In this document: piece by piece, positions 1 through 6,914 of the stretch
Position numbering within the stretch: the stretch's first letter is position 1
How the letters are laid out: each line of letters starts with the position of its first letter
The notes under the pieces: generated by a model
The model's input: only the letters and a program-made list of their open reading frames with translations
Told to the model about the DNA's origin: nothing
Databases searched by the model: none
Translations under genes and position numbers: made by a program
DNA from: JBEKYH01 sp049511115
GTDB taxonomy: Bacteria; Planctomycetota; Phycisphaerae; Tepidisphaerales; Tepidisphaeraceae
Length of the DNA: 7,066 nt
Assembly: GCA_049511115.1 (NCBI GenBank)
Contig: JBEKYH010000271.1
Coordinates: 1-7,066 of the forward strand
Reading direction: 5' to 3'

Positions 1-767
1 CAGGACAAATCCGCGTCTTCCAGGTAGGCGAAGAAGACATCATCGAACAGCCCGGCGCGCGCGATCGCGTCGGCCCGGACGATCATGGCCGCGCCCGACG
101 CCAATCCAAGAGTGCGGTGCTGCTGAAATTGACCGAAGTCGCGCTCGCCACAGGCGGTGGTAAAGCCGAAGCCAAGGAAATGGGAGACATTTCCCGCCGT
201 GTTCAGGCGGTCAACGCGCGGATGCAGCATCACTTTAGATTGGGCGCACGCCACCGTCGGCCGCTTTTCGAGATGCGCCACCAATGCCGCGAGCCAGCCG
301 CTCCGGACGACCGTGTCCTGGTTGAGTAGGGCGACGTATTGAACATTGGGGTAGAGGCGGTGGACATAGTCCCAGCCGACATTATTCCCGCCGGCAAATC
401 CCAGGTTTTCACGCCGGCGAATAAGTTCCACGCCTGGAAACCGTCCCGCGACCCATTCTGCCGAACCGTCGCTGGAAGCATTGTCCACGACAACGCAGCG
501 CACATTCAGCGGCCCGTCATCCGAAGCCAGCACGGAGTTCAAACAATCGGTCAGGTATTCCAGTCCATTGTGGCAGACGATCAGGACGGCGACTTCAAGA
601 CCCACCGGAAGTGATTCGGCATCGCCTTGGGCGGCGACTGCGTCGGCATCGGTGATATGGGCGATCGCTTCAGAAACATCAGCGACGGGACTGTTGACGT
701 GGGCAAACGCCGGCTCGCGCCGCGTCGCATCGGCTCCAGGAAGGCTCGGCGCCAATAGCTCCGGCAT
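1..767 (-). CDS. Family 2 glycosyltransferase, WbbL/RfbF (rhamnosyltransferase) type, C-terminus cut by window edge
   Basis: A GT-A fold glycosyltransferase that would transfer an activated sugar onto a growing surface glycan on the cytoplasmic side. I read 255 codons open from the ATG at 767 to position 3; the C-terminus lies outside the window. Visible motifs are the nucleotide-binding start VAVLIVCHNG (about residues 59-68), VVVDNASSDGS (92-102), NLGFAGGNN (121-129), the metal-binding LLNQDT (147-152), ASGAAMIVR (223-231) and the acidic FDDVFFAYLEDADL (241-254). This set is typical of the GT2 subgroup containing WbbL and RfbF rhamnosyltransferases, but the donor sugar is not proven. About 55 residues precede the core and look unconserved. 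The start is 6 bp after the DUF2304 stop and in the same frame; GTG at 773 is an alternative. It is the third gene of a tight run beginning at 2035. Confidence 0.93.
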   Translation of the reverse strand, partial: MPELLAPSLPGADATRREPAFAHVNSPVADVSEAIAHITDADAVAAQGDAESLPVGLEVAVLIVCHNGLEYLTDCLNSVLASDDGPLNVRCVVVDNASSDGSAEWVAGRFPGVELIRRRENLGFAGGNNVGWDYVHRLYPNVQYVALLNQDTVVRSGWLAALVAHLEKRPTVACAQSKVMLHPRVDRLNTAGNVSHFLGFGFTTACGERDFGQFQQHRTLGLASGAAMIVRADAIARAGLFDDVFFAYLEDADLS

Positions 768-773
768 CTTCAC

Positions 774-1151
774 TCAATCCTCGCTCCGCGGGTTGGGCTT
801 GGTCACATTCCGGTCGCTCATGCCATGCTTTTCCATGATGATTCCGACGATCTGCGCCAGCGTGGAAATCTTCTGATCCTGCCGGCTCACGATGGTCAGC
901 AACTCAAAGATCATCAGGAGCAAGAACGCCACAACCATCAGCAGAGCCACCGTGTGATAATCGATCCCCAGCCGCCCTGCCAGCCAGCCAATGCTGTCCT
1001 GGCGAGCCGCCAAAAGCAAAAATGGCAGCCCCGTGAATAAAAAGACCAGAGCGTGCCGTTCCTTGAGGCGATAGAAGCGCAGCCTCCGCACGGCCATGAA
1101 CAAAAAGGTAAGACCGAAAACCACCAGGATTATTCGCGGAGGATTGATCAT
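774..1151 (-). CDS. DUF2304 family small membrane protein
   Basis: A 125-residue protein beginning MINPPRIILVVF. It shows three hydrophobic segments at about residues 6-21, 33-49 and 66-88, then a short amphipathic tail (RQDQKISTLAQIVGIIME, about 90-107) and a polar end. This layout and length match DUF2304 proteins, which commonly sit beside polyprenyl-phosphate-type GT2 genes. Their exact role is unknown; helping anchor or assist the glycosyltransferase at the membrane is an inference. The ATG overlaps the TGA of the upstream GT2 gene as ATGA (1151-1148), a standard sign of translational coupling, which decides the start. A longer open frame up to 1265 only reads the neighbouring gene out of frame. 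The next glycosyltransferase starts 6 bp after its stop. Confidence 0.88.
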   Translation of the reverse strand: MINPPRIILVVFGLTFLFMAVRRLRFYRLKERHALVFLFTGLPFLLLAARQDSIGWLAGRLGIDYHTVALLMVVAFLLLMIFELLTIVSRQDQKISTLAQIVGIIMEKHGMSDRNVTKPNPRSED

Positions 1152-2035
1152 GCGCCACTTTCGGTCGGCACCGCCGCGTGCGCTGGCGGCTGCACCTTTT
1201 CCCGCGGCCATGGTTGGCGGATCATGTCCAATGCCAGCCCCACGCCGACTTTTACAACATACCACAATCCGTGCGGCAGGCCGATGCTGGTCGTGCCGTA
1301 CATGCGCCGCCGCATCCGCGCGGCTATCTCCACCACTTTGAATCCCGACCGGTGCAGCAAAAGGATCACTTCCGGCTCGGGATAATCCTCGGGATACCAG
1401 TGGGCGAAGGCGCGAATCACCTTGTGGTTGGCCGCGCGAAAGCCGCTGGTGCAGTCAGTGATCCGCAGGCCGCAGAGCATGCGGATCCATGTGCTCAGCA
1501 CGCGAATGCCAGTCATGCGCGTCACCGACTGGCGAAATTTGGTCGCCCTCAAGAACCGCGAGCCGACGACCATGTCCGCGCCGCTTGTCTGTAGTTCGTG
1601 GACCAGCTTATGAACTTCACTCGGCCGGTGCTGGCCGTCGCCGTCAACTTGAATCGCGATGTCGTAGCCATGCAGCGCCGCGTAGCGATACCCCGTCTGC
1701 ATTGCCCCGCCGATTCCCAAATTAAACGGCAGGCTCACCACCGCTACTTCCTTGGGAACCTGCCGCACCGTGTCGTCTGTTGAGCCGTCGTCAATTACCA
1801 GTACGTCATAACACGGCTCGAGTCTGCGCAGGCGGCGGACCAGCTTGCCGACGGATTGTCTCTCATTAAACGCCGGAATGATGATCAGACAGCGCGGCTC
1901 TTTCGTCGCCTGCCCTTTTCCTTCCGCAATGGGCCTTGCCGCCAACTCAGCCGGTGCGGCCCCTATCGCGGCCATGACAGGCTTGACCGCTGGCGGGCCG
2001 GGCGAGCGAGTTAACGCAACCGGTGGCACTGGCAT
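1148..2035 (-). CDS. Family 2 glycosyltransferase, DPM1/polyprenyl-phosphate glycosyltransferase-like
   Basis: A 295-residue GT2 enzyme of the dolichol/undecaprenyl-phosphate sugar synthase type, which normally moves a sugar from a nucleotide sugar onto a polyprenyl phosphate at the inner membrane face. Motifs in order are IIIPAFNE (51-58), IDDGSTDDT (81-89), NLGIGGAMQTG (105-115), the catalytic and metal-binding DGDGQH (131-136), VVGSRF (156-161), DCTSGFRA (194-201) and RMYGTTSIG (244-252). There are no clear C-terminal transmembrane helices; the neighbouring DUF2304 protein may supply the membrane contact (inference). About 48 residues precede the core and are rich in Pro and Ala, so the true start may be lower, for example Met21 at 1975. 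Neither start has a strong Shine-Dalgarno site. It is first in a three-gene run and overlaps DUF2304 by 4 bp. Its sugar and lipid are not determined. Confidence 0.92.
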   Translation of the reverse strand: MPVPPVALTRSPGPPAVKPVMAAIGAAPAELAARPIAEGKGQATKEPRCLIIIPAFNERQSVGKLVRRLRRLEPCYDVLVIDDGSTDDTVRQVPKEVAVVSLPFNLGIGGAMQTGYRYAALHGYDIAIQVDGDGQHRPSEVHKLVHELQTSGADMVVGSRFLRATKFRQSVTRMTGIRVLSTWIRMLCGLRITDCTSGFRAANHKVIRAFAHWYPEDYPEPEVILLLHRSGFKVVEIAARMRRRMYGTTSIGLPHGLWYVVKVGVGLALDMIRQPWPREKVQPPAHAAVPTESGA

Positions 2036-2053
2036 CCTATTGTATCGTAACGC

Positions 2054-2066
2054 CGCCCTCAGGGCG
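2054..2066. repeat. Short perfect palindrome upstream of the DPM1-like gene
   Basis: CGCCCT-C-AGGGCG is a perfect 6-bp inverted repeat around one base, lying 19-31 bp before the ATG at 2035. Read on the minus strand it contains GAGGG, too far from the ATG to act as a normal Shine-Dalgarno site. It could be an operator half-pair or chance in GC-rich DNA. Confidence 0.3.
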
Positions 2067-2112
2067 ATATTCCCTATCCTTCCATTTCGTAAGGATTTTG
2101 CGAATCGGATTC

Positions 2113-2313
2113 TTCACCGCAAAGACGCGAATGACGCGAAGAAATGCGGGATTCACCGCCCGGTCGCATTAGCGACCTTGAGGCGCGGAGGACGCAGAGG
2201 TAAATCAGAAGTCAGATTTAATTTGATTCCTGTTTTCCTTTGTGTCCTCTGGATGCTCCGTGGTGAATCTTGTCCTTTGATTTGCTTCGCGTTCTTCGCG
2301 TCTTGGCGGTGAA
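2113..2313. repeat. Nested foldback repeat, element A (201 bp)
   Basis: Non-coding element filling most of the gap 2036-2328. Outer arms 2113-2141 and 2285-2313 are inverted copies matching at 26 of 29 positions. Inside them a second, weaker pair (2151-2200 and 2237-2268) shares the attcacc start and the gaggac/gtcctc core. The centre has TAAATC (2201-2206) facing GATTTA (2215-2220) over an 8-nt loop. The arms are built from 9-nt steps such as aaagacgcg and aatgacgcg. Transcribed from either strand it could fold into a long cruciform-like RNA. Translation gives low-complexity peptide of the HRQDAKNAK kind, which I regard as a well-known spurious gene product. It begins 15 nt after the stop of the three-domain glycosyltransferase gene. 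No transposase or target-site duplication is apparent. Confidence 0.75.
2162..2177. repeat. Perfect 6-bp hairpin inside element A
   Basis: GGTCGC-ATTA-GCGACC is a perfect 6-bp stem with a 4-nt loop. It sits in the left inner arm of element A; the right inner arm (2237-2268) has no counterpart, so it looks like a small insertion of about 20 nt into an older inverted repeat. Confidence 0.5.
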
Positions 2314-2328
2314 AATTTTTTTGAATTT

Positions 2329-5300
2329 CTATCGGGCTAAGAAAGCCTCTTGCAGGATATCCCCGAATTGCCCTACCGTACGGTTGAATCTCCCCAAACC
2401 ATCGAGCACGAGTGGGGCGTCGTCGGCCATGCGGCGGCGAAGCGCGTCGTCTGATGCGAGTTTCACGATTGCCTCGGCCAGCGATTCGATGCTCCCCGGC
2501 CGATAATGCAATCCGCAACTTCCATTGCGCACCTGCTCGGCCAGCCCGAACACCGGCGTTGTGATCAGCGGCAGGCCAAACGCCATCGCCTCCTGGGTCA
2601 CGCGCGGATAACACTCAATCCGCGAAGAGCAGACGAATAAGTCGGCCGCCTTGTAATACCGCGCGACGTCGGCCGTTTCCTCGGCGATCGTCACGCGCGA
2701 CGGCAGTTCCCCTTCCAATCCCTTGATGGCTGCCTGCAATTGGTGCAGGTAAGGCTCTGTCTTGTCGCCGACAAAAAAGACGCGCAGCCGCGCCCGCAGC
2801 CACCAGGGCAAGGCCGCCAGCGCCTGCACGAGATCCATCTGCCCTTTGCGCTGGCAGATCGAACCGACCGTCAAGATCACCAGATCATTTTCCGCCGCGC
2901 CCAGGGATTGTCGCGCGGAATTCCGCGTCCACGCCGATGCACCGGCTTTTAAGCGGTCCAGGTCCAGCGGATTGTGCATGGAGACAAAATTGTGCGCCGT
3001 GTTCCACGACGCATACACCTGCCGCGTGGCGTCGGAGCCGAATATCACGCGGTACGGCTTGGCAAAACATTCCAGGCAGCGCTGCGCGACCGTGTATCCA
3101 TAGCGTCCAAAATACGCTCGCCACCCTTCGCTCTCATGGATGTTCCAGACCACCGGCAATCCCGCGCGGCTCGCCGCGTCCACCGCGAAAACCGTATCCA
3201 GCGTATTGGCCCAGACCACGTCGGCCTTCCACTCGTCCTTCATCCTCCGGCCCAATTCGGTAATCGACGGGTCGTACGCTTCCGGCCGCGCCAGCGCCGG
3301 GGCCAGAGGATTCTCGCCCAGCACATGCACCGGGATTCCCAGCTTCTCATACCATTGCCGCAGCGGCCCGTCGGGCACGCACGCCACGACGGGCTCAATC
3401 ACGCCGCTGCGCAGCAGGGCCGCCGTCAATTCATATTGAATCAGCGGGGCGCCGGTGAAATTCAGGAAATGGCTGAAGACGCAGGTCCGCAGCCGCCGCA
3501 CGGGGGAGCGCGCCAATCGCCGCGGCTGCATGCGGAATTTTTCATCCTCCAGCGACAGATTCGGGTTGTAATAGGGATCAATCCGCGCCCCGTATTTGGT
3601 TCGGTATGCGATCACTTCGCGCGGGTCGTCCGCGAACCCGCGGCTCACGCCCTCGTAGTGGACCAGCTCCGCCGACGCCACGCAGACGCATCGCAATCCG
3701 CGCGCGCCAAGCCGATAACAGTAATCAACATCGTTGTAAGCGACGGAAAACGTCTTTTCGTCCAATCCCCCCCGCTCCAGGTAAAGCTTTCGCGGCGTCA
3801 AAAGGCACGCCGCGGTCACCGCCGAATAGTTCCGCGTCAATCGTGCGTGAGAGAGATACCCGTGATCCCAACCCGACGACAACTTAAACGCGTGCCCTGC
3901 CAGCCCGTGATGTAAACCGTGGACGATGCCGCCGTGCTGGATGCGCCCATCGGGATATACCAGCCGCGCCCCAACCGCTCCCACGCCCGGCATCTGCGCG
4001 TACCCGATCATGCGGCTGAGCCACCGGCCGTCGACCACTTCCGTGTCGTTGTTCAGCAGCAGGATGAATTCGCTCTCGACCGCCTCGGCCGCGCGATTAT
4101 TGATCGCGGCGAAACTGAATTTACCGCCCGTCTCGACGCGCACGACTCGATGCGGCTGATTGCTAAGAAATCTCAACGTGTCTGCATCATCGCTCTCATT
4201 GTCGACGATGACGATTTTGTAATTCCGGTACGTCGTCTTCTCCAAAGATTTCAAACAGCGCTTGAGCAATTCGACTCGATTGCGCGTCGGAATCAGAATC
4301 GATACGCTCGGCCCTTCATCGGGAAACTCGGCGGCGAAAATTCCCAGGCCTCTCTCCGCGGCCCAATCCGGCTGTTGCGCTTTCCCCTGGCCTCCGCGCC
4401 GGTCCAGCGCCTCCTGCACGGCGTTCAACCCCGCGGCAAAACTGTCCGGCTTGGCGGCGCCGTTGGTGGCGGTTGAACCATGAATCGCCCGCCAGTGGTA
4501 AAGCACCAGCGGAATATGCCCCACGTGGCGCGCTCGCTCGGTGGCCCGCAGCGCCAGGTCGTAGTCCTGGGAACCCTCGAACCCGACGCGCGTCCCCCCC
4601 ACCGTCGCAAATAGCTCGCGCCGCACCGCGCACAGATGCGAAAAATACATATACGAGAGCAGCAGTTCCGGCGAAAAATCCGGCTTGAATTCCGCATCGT
4701 AGCGCTTGCCCGCGACGTCGATCTTGTCGCTGTCGGAGTAGACAAAATCCGTCTGCGGATGCTCGGCGACATACAACGCGACCTCGCCCAGCGCATCGGG
4801 CGTCAGCTCATCATCGTGATCCAGGAACAATAAAAAATCGCCGCCGGCCAATTCCGCGGCGGCGTTGGTGGTGCGGCTGATGTGACCGTGATTGGGGCAA
4901 AAGGTCACCTTGATGCGACCGTCGCGTTTCGCCCATTCGCTCAGCGCGTTCCTCACTTCCTCGCGCGCGCTTTTGTCATCGGCGATACACAATTCCCAAT
5001 CGCCATAAACCTGGCCCACGACGCTCTTGATGGCTGCCTCGAGATACTCCAGCGGCGGATCATGCACCGGCATCAAAACGGAAAGCTTCGGCAGCCCGGT
5101 GCGACAATCGGCCAGCCGCTGGCGCAGGCTGTCCTCCTGCTCGCTCGTCCACCGATTCACCGCCAGCCACGCATCGTACGGCAGCATTGGCGGCGGGGCC
5201 TGGCGATCGTCGCTGGTTACCTCCGGCCGCACCCACCGGTAATAATTGAACCCCATCCGCACCAGCATGGGCAGATCGCGCACAAACGCCTTGGCCCCGG

Positions 5301-5442
5301 TGCGGCGCAGCCGGTCCAGCGCCGCGTCGCGCGCAAAGGGGACGAATCGCACCATCGCCGACGCGCCGTCGACGCATCGGCGCAATACGGAGCGGTGGCC
5401 GTTTCCGTTGCCAAGCCCCGATATCGCGTTTCCCTGCGTCAT
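2329..5442 (-). CDS. Three-domain glycosyltransferase, GT2-GT2-GT4 fusion
   Basis: A 1037-residue enzyme (numbered from the chosen ATG at 5442) with three glycosyltransferase modules. The first GT2 starts at LSVLMPVHDPP (about 120) and has IADD (153-156), the metal-binding DHDDE (208-212), GSQDYDLALR (290-299) and LYHWR (314-318). The second GT2 starts at VSILIPTRNR (379) and has VDNESDD (413-419), LLNNDTE (462-468) and YNDVDYCYR (569-577). The third is GT-B fold GT4: start RTCVFSHFLNFTGAP (652), VGSICQRKGQ (859-868) and the EX7E motif E943...E951. All key motifs look intact, so three transfer steps in one chain are plausible, probably building a surface polysaccharide repeat. Substrates are unknown. 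The frame stays open to an ATG at 5556, but the extra 38 codons look non-coding (rare AGA, AGG and GGA codons, no motif). GGGG lies 13 nt before the chosen ATG. Foldback repeats lie on both sides. Confidence 0.93.
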   Translation of the reverse strand: MTQGNAISGLGNGNGHRSVLRRCVDGASAMVRFVPFARDAALDRLRRTGAKAFVRDLPMLVRMGFNYYRWVRPEVTSDDRQAPPPMLPYDAWLAVNRWTSEQEDSLRQRLADCRTGLPKLSVLMPVHDPPLEYLEAAIKSVVGQVYGDWELCIADDKSAREEVRNALSEWAKRDGRIKVTFCPNHGHISRTTNAAAELAGGDFLLFLDHDDELTPDALGEVALYVAEHPQTDFVYSDSDKIDVAGKRYDAEFKPDFSPELLLSYMYFSHLCAVRRELFATVGGTRVGFEGSQDYDLALRATERARHVGHIPLVLYHWRAIHGSTATNGAAKPDSFAAGLNAVQEALDRRGGQGKAQQPDWAAERGLGIFAAEFPDEGPSVSILIPTRNRVELLKRCLKSLEKTTYRNYKIVIVDNESDDADTLRFLSNQPHRVVRVETGGKFSFAAINNRAAEAVESEFILLLNNDTEVVDGRWLSRMIGYAQMPGVGAVGARLVYPDGRIQHGGIVHGLHHGLAGHAFKLSSGWDHGYLSHARLTRNYSAVTAACLLTPRKLYLERGGLDEKTFSVAYNDVDYCYRLGARGLRCVCVASAELVHYEGVSRGFADDPREVIAYRTKYGARIDPYYNPNLSLEDEKFRMQPRRLARSPVRRLRTCVFSHFLNFTGAPLIQYELTAALLRSGVIEPVVACVPDGPLRQWYEKLGIPVHVLGENPLAPALARPEAYDPSITELGRRMKDEWKADVVWANTLDTVFAVDAASRAGLPVVWNIHESEGWRAYFGRYGYTVAQRCLECFAKPYRVIFGSDATRQVYASWNTAHNFVSMHNPLDLDRLKAGASAWTRNSARQSLGAAENDLVILTVGSICQRKGQMDLVQALAALPWWLRARLRVFFVGDKTEPYLHQLQAAIKGLEGELPSRVTIAEETADVARYYKAADLFVCSSRIECYPRVTQEAMAFGLPLITTPVFGLAEQVRNGSCGLHYRPGSIESLAEAIVKLASDDALRRRMADDAPLVLDGLGRFNRTVGQFGDILQEAFLAR

Positions 5443-5585
5443 AATGCTGTTAAATCCCCTGCGTCCGATTTCCCACGAGACGCCAATGTAGCGGCTGATC
5501 GCGGCGCATCCAACCCCGCGTCTGGCGGCGCCTTGCCGACGGCAGCCAATCCCCATGCGTTCACCGTCGGGAAGCGCCGGCTATA

Positions 5586-5615
5586 AAGATATTGTGCCTA
5601 CGCGGGTTGGATCAA
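5586..5615 (-). promoter_or_regulatory. Possible sigma-70-type promoter for the three-domain glycosyltransferase gene
   Basis: On the minus strand TTGATC (5615-5610) and TATCTT (5591-5586) are separated by 18 bp, each matching the consensus boxes at four of six positions. It would start transcription about 130 nt before the chosen ATG at 5442. It lies in the 5557-5667 gap, where I see nothing else. Weak evidence; chance is possible. Confidence 0.22.
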
Positions 5616-5667
5616 TTCCCGGAGAGTGGCAAATTGTTGAGAGATGGCAGGGTTCATGGAGTAAGAA

Positions 5668-5872
5668 ATGCAATTGAACCGCCAAGGCCGCCAAGAACGC
5701 CAAGAAAGATAAAACCAACCGCGGAGGCGCGGAGGTCGCAGAGGAGGTCAATGAGATCAATTTCAAAACGGAGCTTTGATTCTGGTCTTCTCCGCCTGCT
5801 CTGCGCCTCTGCGGTGAGCGAGTATTTCTGATTTCCTTGGCGTTCTTGGCCGCCTTGGCGGTTCAATTGCAT
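5668..5872. repeat. Nested foldback repeat, element B (205 bp)
   Basis: Non-coding inverted repeat in the gap between the membrane protein gene and the three-domain glycosyltransferase gene. Outer arms 5668-5707 and 5833-5872 match at 38 of 40 positions; allowing one gap, the match extends to 5663 and 5877. The arms carry 9-nt steps (ccgccaagg, ccgccaaga, acgccaaga). An inner pair, near 5717-5747 and 5789-5820, shares the accgcRgaggcgcRgag theme, and the centre has TCAAA (5763-5767) facing TTTGA (5775-5779). The order of parts and total length mirror element A, although the sequences have diverged. The right arm ends 5 nt from the stop of the upstream membrane protein gene. Translations give low-complexity NRQGGQERQG-type peptide, not a real gene. 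Confidence 0.8.
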
Positions 5873-5877
5873 TTTCT

Positions 5878-6831
5878 TCACACCGCCCTCGAGCCGCAGC
5901 GGGGGCAGAAGACGGCGTCGGGCGGCAGGCTCGCGGCGCATTTTTCATTGATGCAGGGGTGAACGCCGCTGGGACCGGGGGGTGGGCGGACGTGCAATAT
6001 GGGGCGCTCGGTGAGGAGCATGGCGCGCACGCGGCGGGCCAGGCCGCTGCGGATGTCGCGGCTGGTTCCGCGGACGTAGCGAGCGTGAACCGCGCCGGCG
6101 AGGGCGAGGGGGATTGTCCATAGTGCGCCACACCAGACGCCGACGGCGGCGGCGAAAAGCCAGATCGGGCGGAGACCCAGGCCGACGCCGACGCCGGTGA
6201 CGGGGGTGATGCCTTCGGCGGCGGTGATTTCGTTGAAGCCTTTGGCAAATTGCCTGAGCATCGCGGCGTGGCGGCGGACTTCGAGCCAGTGGAGGAAGTA
6301 GCCGACGGCGAGGAGGAGCGTCCATTGGCCCCAGAATTGGGCGGCGCGATCGACGACAAAACCTGATGACGTTTCCAGCGGCCACGCCCAGACGGCAGGC
6401 CAGAGTTGGGGGACATCAAATGCGCCCGATGCGAATGCCTGCGTTATGGACAAAATCGCCAGGATGGGAACGCCGATCAAAATGAGTGCGGTCAGAGCGC
6501 TGGGGCGGAGGTCTTTGACGGTTGTTTCGCGGAGAAAGGTCGCGCGTTTATCGCCGGTGCGGAGGGCGAGCCATTCGGAGAGATGCCAGAGTTGCTGTTC
6601 CTCGACGATCATGAGATGACGCAGGCGGCGCGTCCAGCAGATCAGGGGAGCGAGGCCGAGGGTGAGGAACGCGAGGATCGCCGTTTTGATGACGCCCCAG
6701 GGTTTGCCGCGGTAGCCCCAGCGGCGGCGGCTGAGGCTGGCGAGGACGCCATCGGCTAATGCGTCGGGGCGATGGGGCGGCTCGACGGAGAAAGCCGTGG
6801 GAGAAAAGGGGGCGGCGTTGGCCGTGCTCAT
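5878..6831 (-). CDS. Multi-pass membrane protein with C-terminal zinc ribbon, function unknown
   Basis: A 317-residue protein I do not recognise as a named family. After a Pro/Ala-rich soluble start it has hydrophobic segments at about 47-66 (VIKTAILAFLTLGLAPLICW), 112-132, 166-182 and 220-248. Between the first two is a basic, aromatic stretch (TRRLRHLMIVEEQQLWHLSEW). The tail has four cysteines, C293-x4-C298 and C309-x2-C312 (ending CPRCGSRAV), which fits a small zinc ribbon facing the cytoplasm; metal binding is inferred from spacing. The start is well supported: AAAGGA lies 7 nt before the ATG. It has no glycosyltransferase motifs, is separated from the polysaccharide genes by element B, and follows another zinc-ribbon gene, so it probably belongs to a different functional unit. 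The TGA is 5 nt from the arm of element B. Confidence 0.85.
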   Translation of the reverse strand: MSTANAAPFSPTAFSVEPPHRPDALADGVLASLSRRRWGYRGKPWGVIKTAILAFLTLGLAPLICWTRRLRHLMIVEEQQLWHLSEWLALRTGDKRATFLRETTVKDLRPSALTALILIGVPILAILSITQAFASGAFDVPQLWPAVWAWPLETSSGFVVDRAAQFWGQWTLLLAVGYFLHWLEVRRHAAMLRQFAKGFNEITAAEGITPVTGVGVGLGLRPIWLFAAAVGVWCGALWTIPLALAGAVHARYVRGTSRDIRSGLARRVRAMLLTERPILHVRPPPGPSGVHPCINEKCAASLPPDAVFCPRCGSRAV

Positions 6832-6838
6832 GTTCTGG

Positions 6839-6860
6839 TCCTTTGCCCAGGTTGGGCAAA
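6839..6860 (-). promoter_or_regulatory. Shine-Dalgarno site partly overlapped by a perfect hairpin
   Basis: On the minus strand TTTGCCCA-ACC-TGGGCAAA (6860-6842) is a perfect 8-bp stem with a 3-nt loop. Its last three bases are the first three of the Shine-Dalgarno AAAGGA (6844-6839), which sits 7 nt before the ATG at 6831. Folding of the leader could therefore limit ribosome access. The Shine-Dalgarno site is clear; regulation is inference. Confidence 0.5.
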
Positions 6861-6870
6861 TACAACCGGC

Positions 6871-6891
6871 AAAAGGTGGGCGGTGCCCACC
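6871..6891 (-). terminator. Rho-independent-type terminator hairpin after the zinc-ribbon gene
   Basis: On the minus strand GGTGGGC-ACC-GCCCACC is a perfect 7-bp GC-rich stem with a 3-nt loop, followed directly by TTTT (6874-6871). It lies 23 nt after the TGA at 6915-6917, the right place to end that transcript. The T run is short. The preceding GTAGG makes it also resemble a dispersed repeat (GTAGGGTGGGCA type) that I recall from many environmental genomes, so it may be a repeat used as a terminator. Confidence 0.5.
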
Positions 6892-6914
6892 CTACAGATC
6901 CAATTCCGATTGCG

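Noticed and set aside
774..1265. Longer start at 1265 for the DUF2304 gene
   Set aside because: It would overlap the DPM1-like gene by over 100 bp with an unconserved basic extension; the ATGA overlap at 1151-1148 gives the expected family length.
1..2035. Genes on the plus strand across the left glycosyltransferase run
   Set aside because: All plus-strand frames here are antisense to well-supported minus-strand genes and show no motifs or start signals.
2113..2313. CRISPR array or insertion sequence in the repeat-rich gap
   Set aside because: The units are inverted arms with 9-nt steps, not spaced direct repeats of 25-40 nt, and no transposase frame or terminal duplication is present.
2153..2614. 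Minus-strand open frame containing HRQDAKNAK-type peptide
   Set aside because: Half is translation of element A and half reads the end of the glycosyltransferase gene out of frame. This peptide type is a known artefact of such repeats.
2974..3915. Long plus-strand open frame (313 codons) opposite the three-domain glycosyltransferase gene
   Set aside because: Arg/His/Pro-rich, no motifs, and antisense to strongly supported GT2 and GT4 coding sequence. Typical GC-rich shadow.
5443..5556. N-terminal extension of the three-domain glycosyltransferase to the ATG at 5556
   Set aside because: The frame is open, but the 38 residues lack family resemblance, use codons rare in the rest of the gene, and have no Shine-Dalgarno site. 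Not excluded.
4882..5586. Plus-strand open frame of 234 codons
   Set aside because: Antisense to the N-terminal part of the three-domain glycosyltransferase, low-complexity composition and no domain signal.
5654..5941. Minus-strand open frame across element B, and the plus-strand open frame 5592-5831
   Set aside because: Both are translations of the foldback repeat; the peptide follows the 9-nt repeat steps rather than any protein fold.
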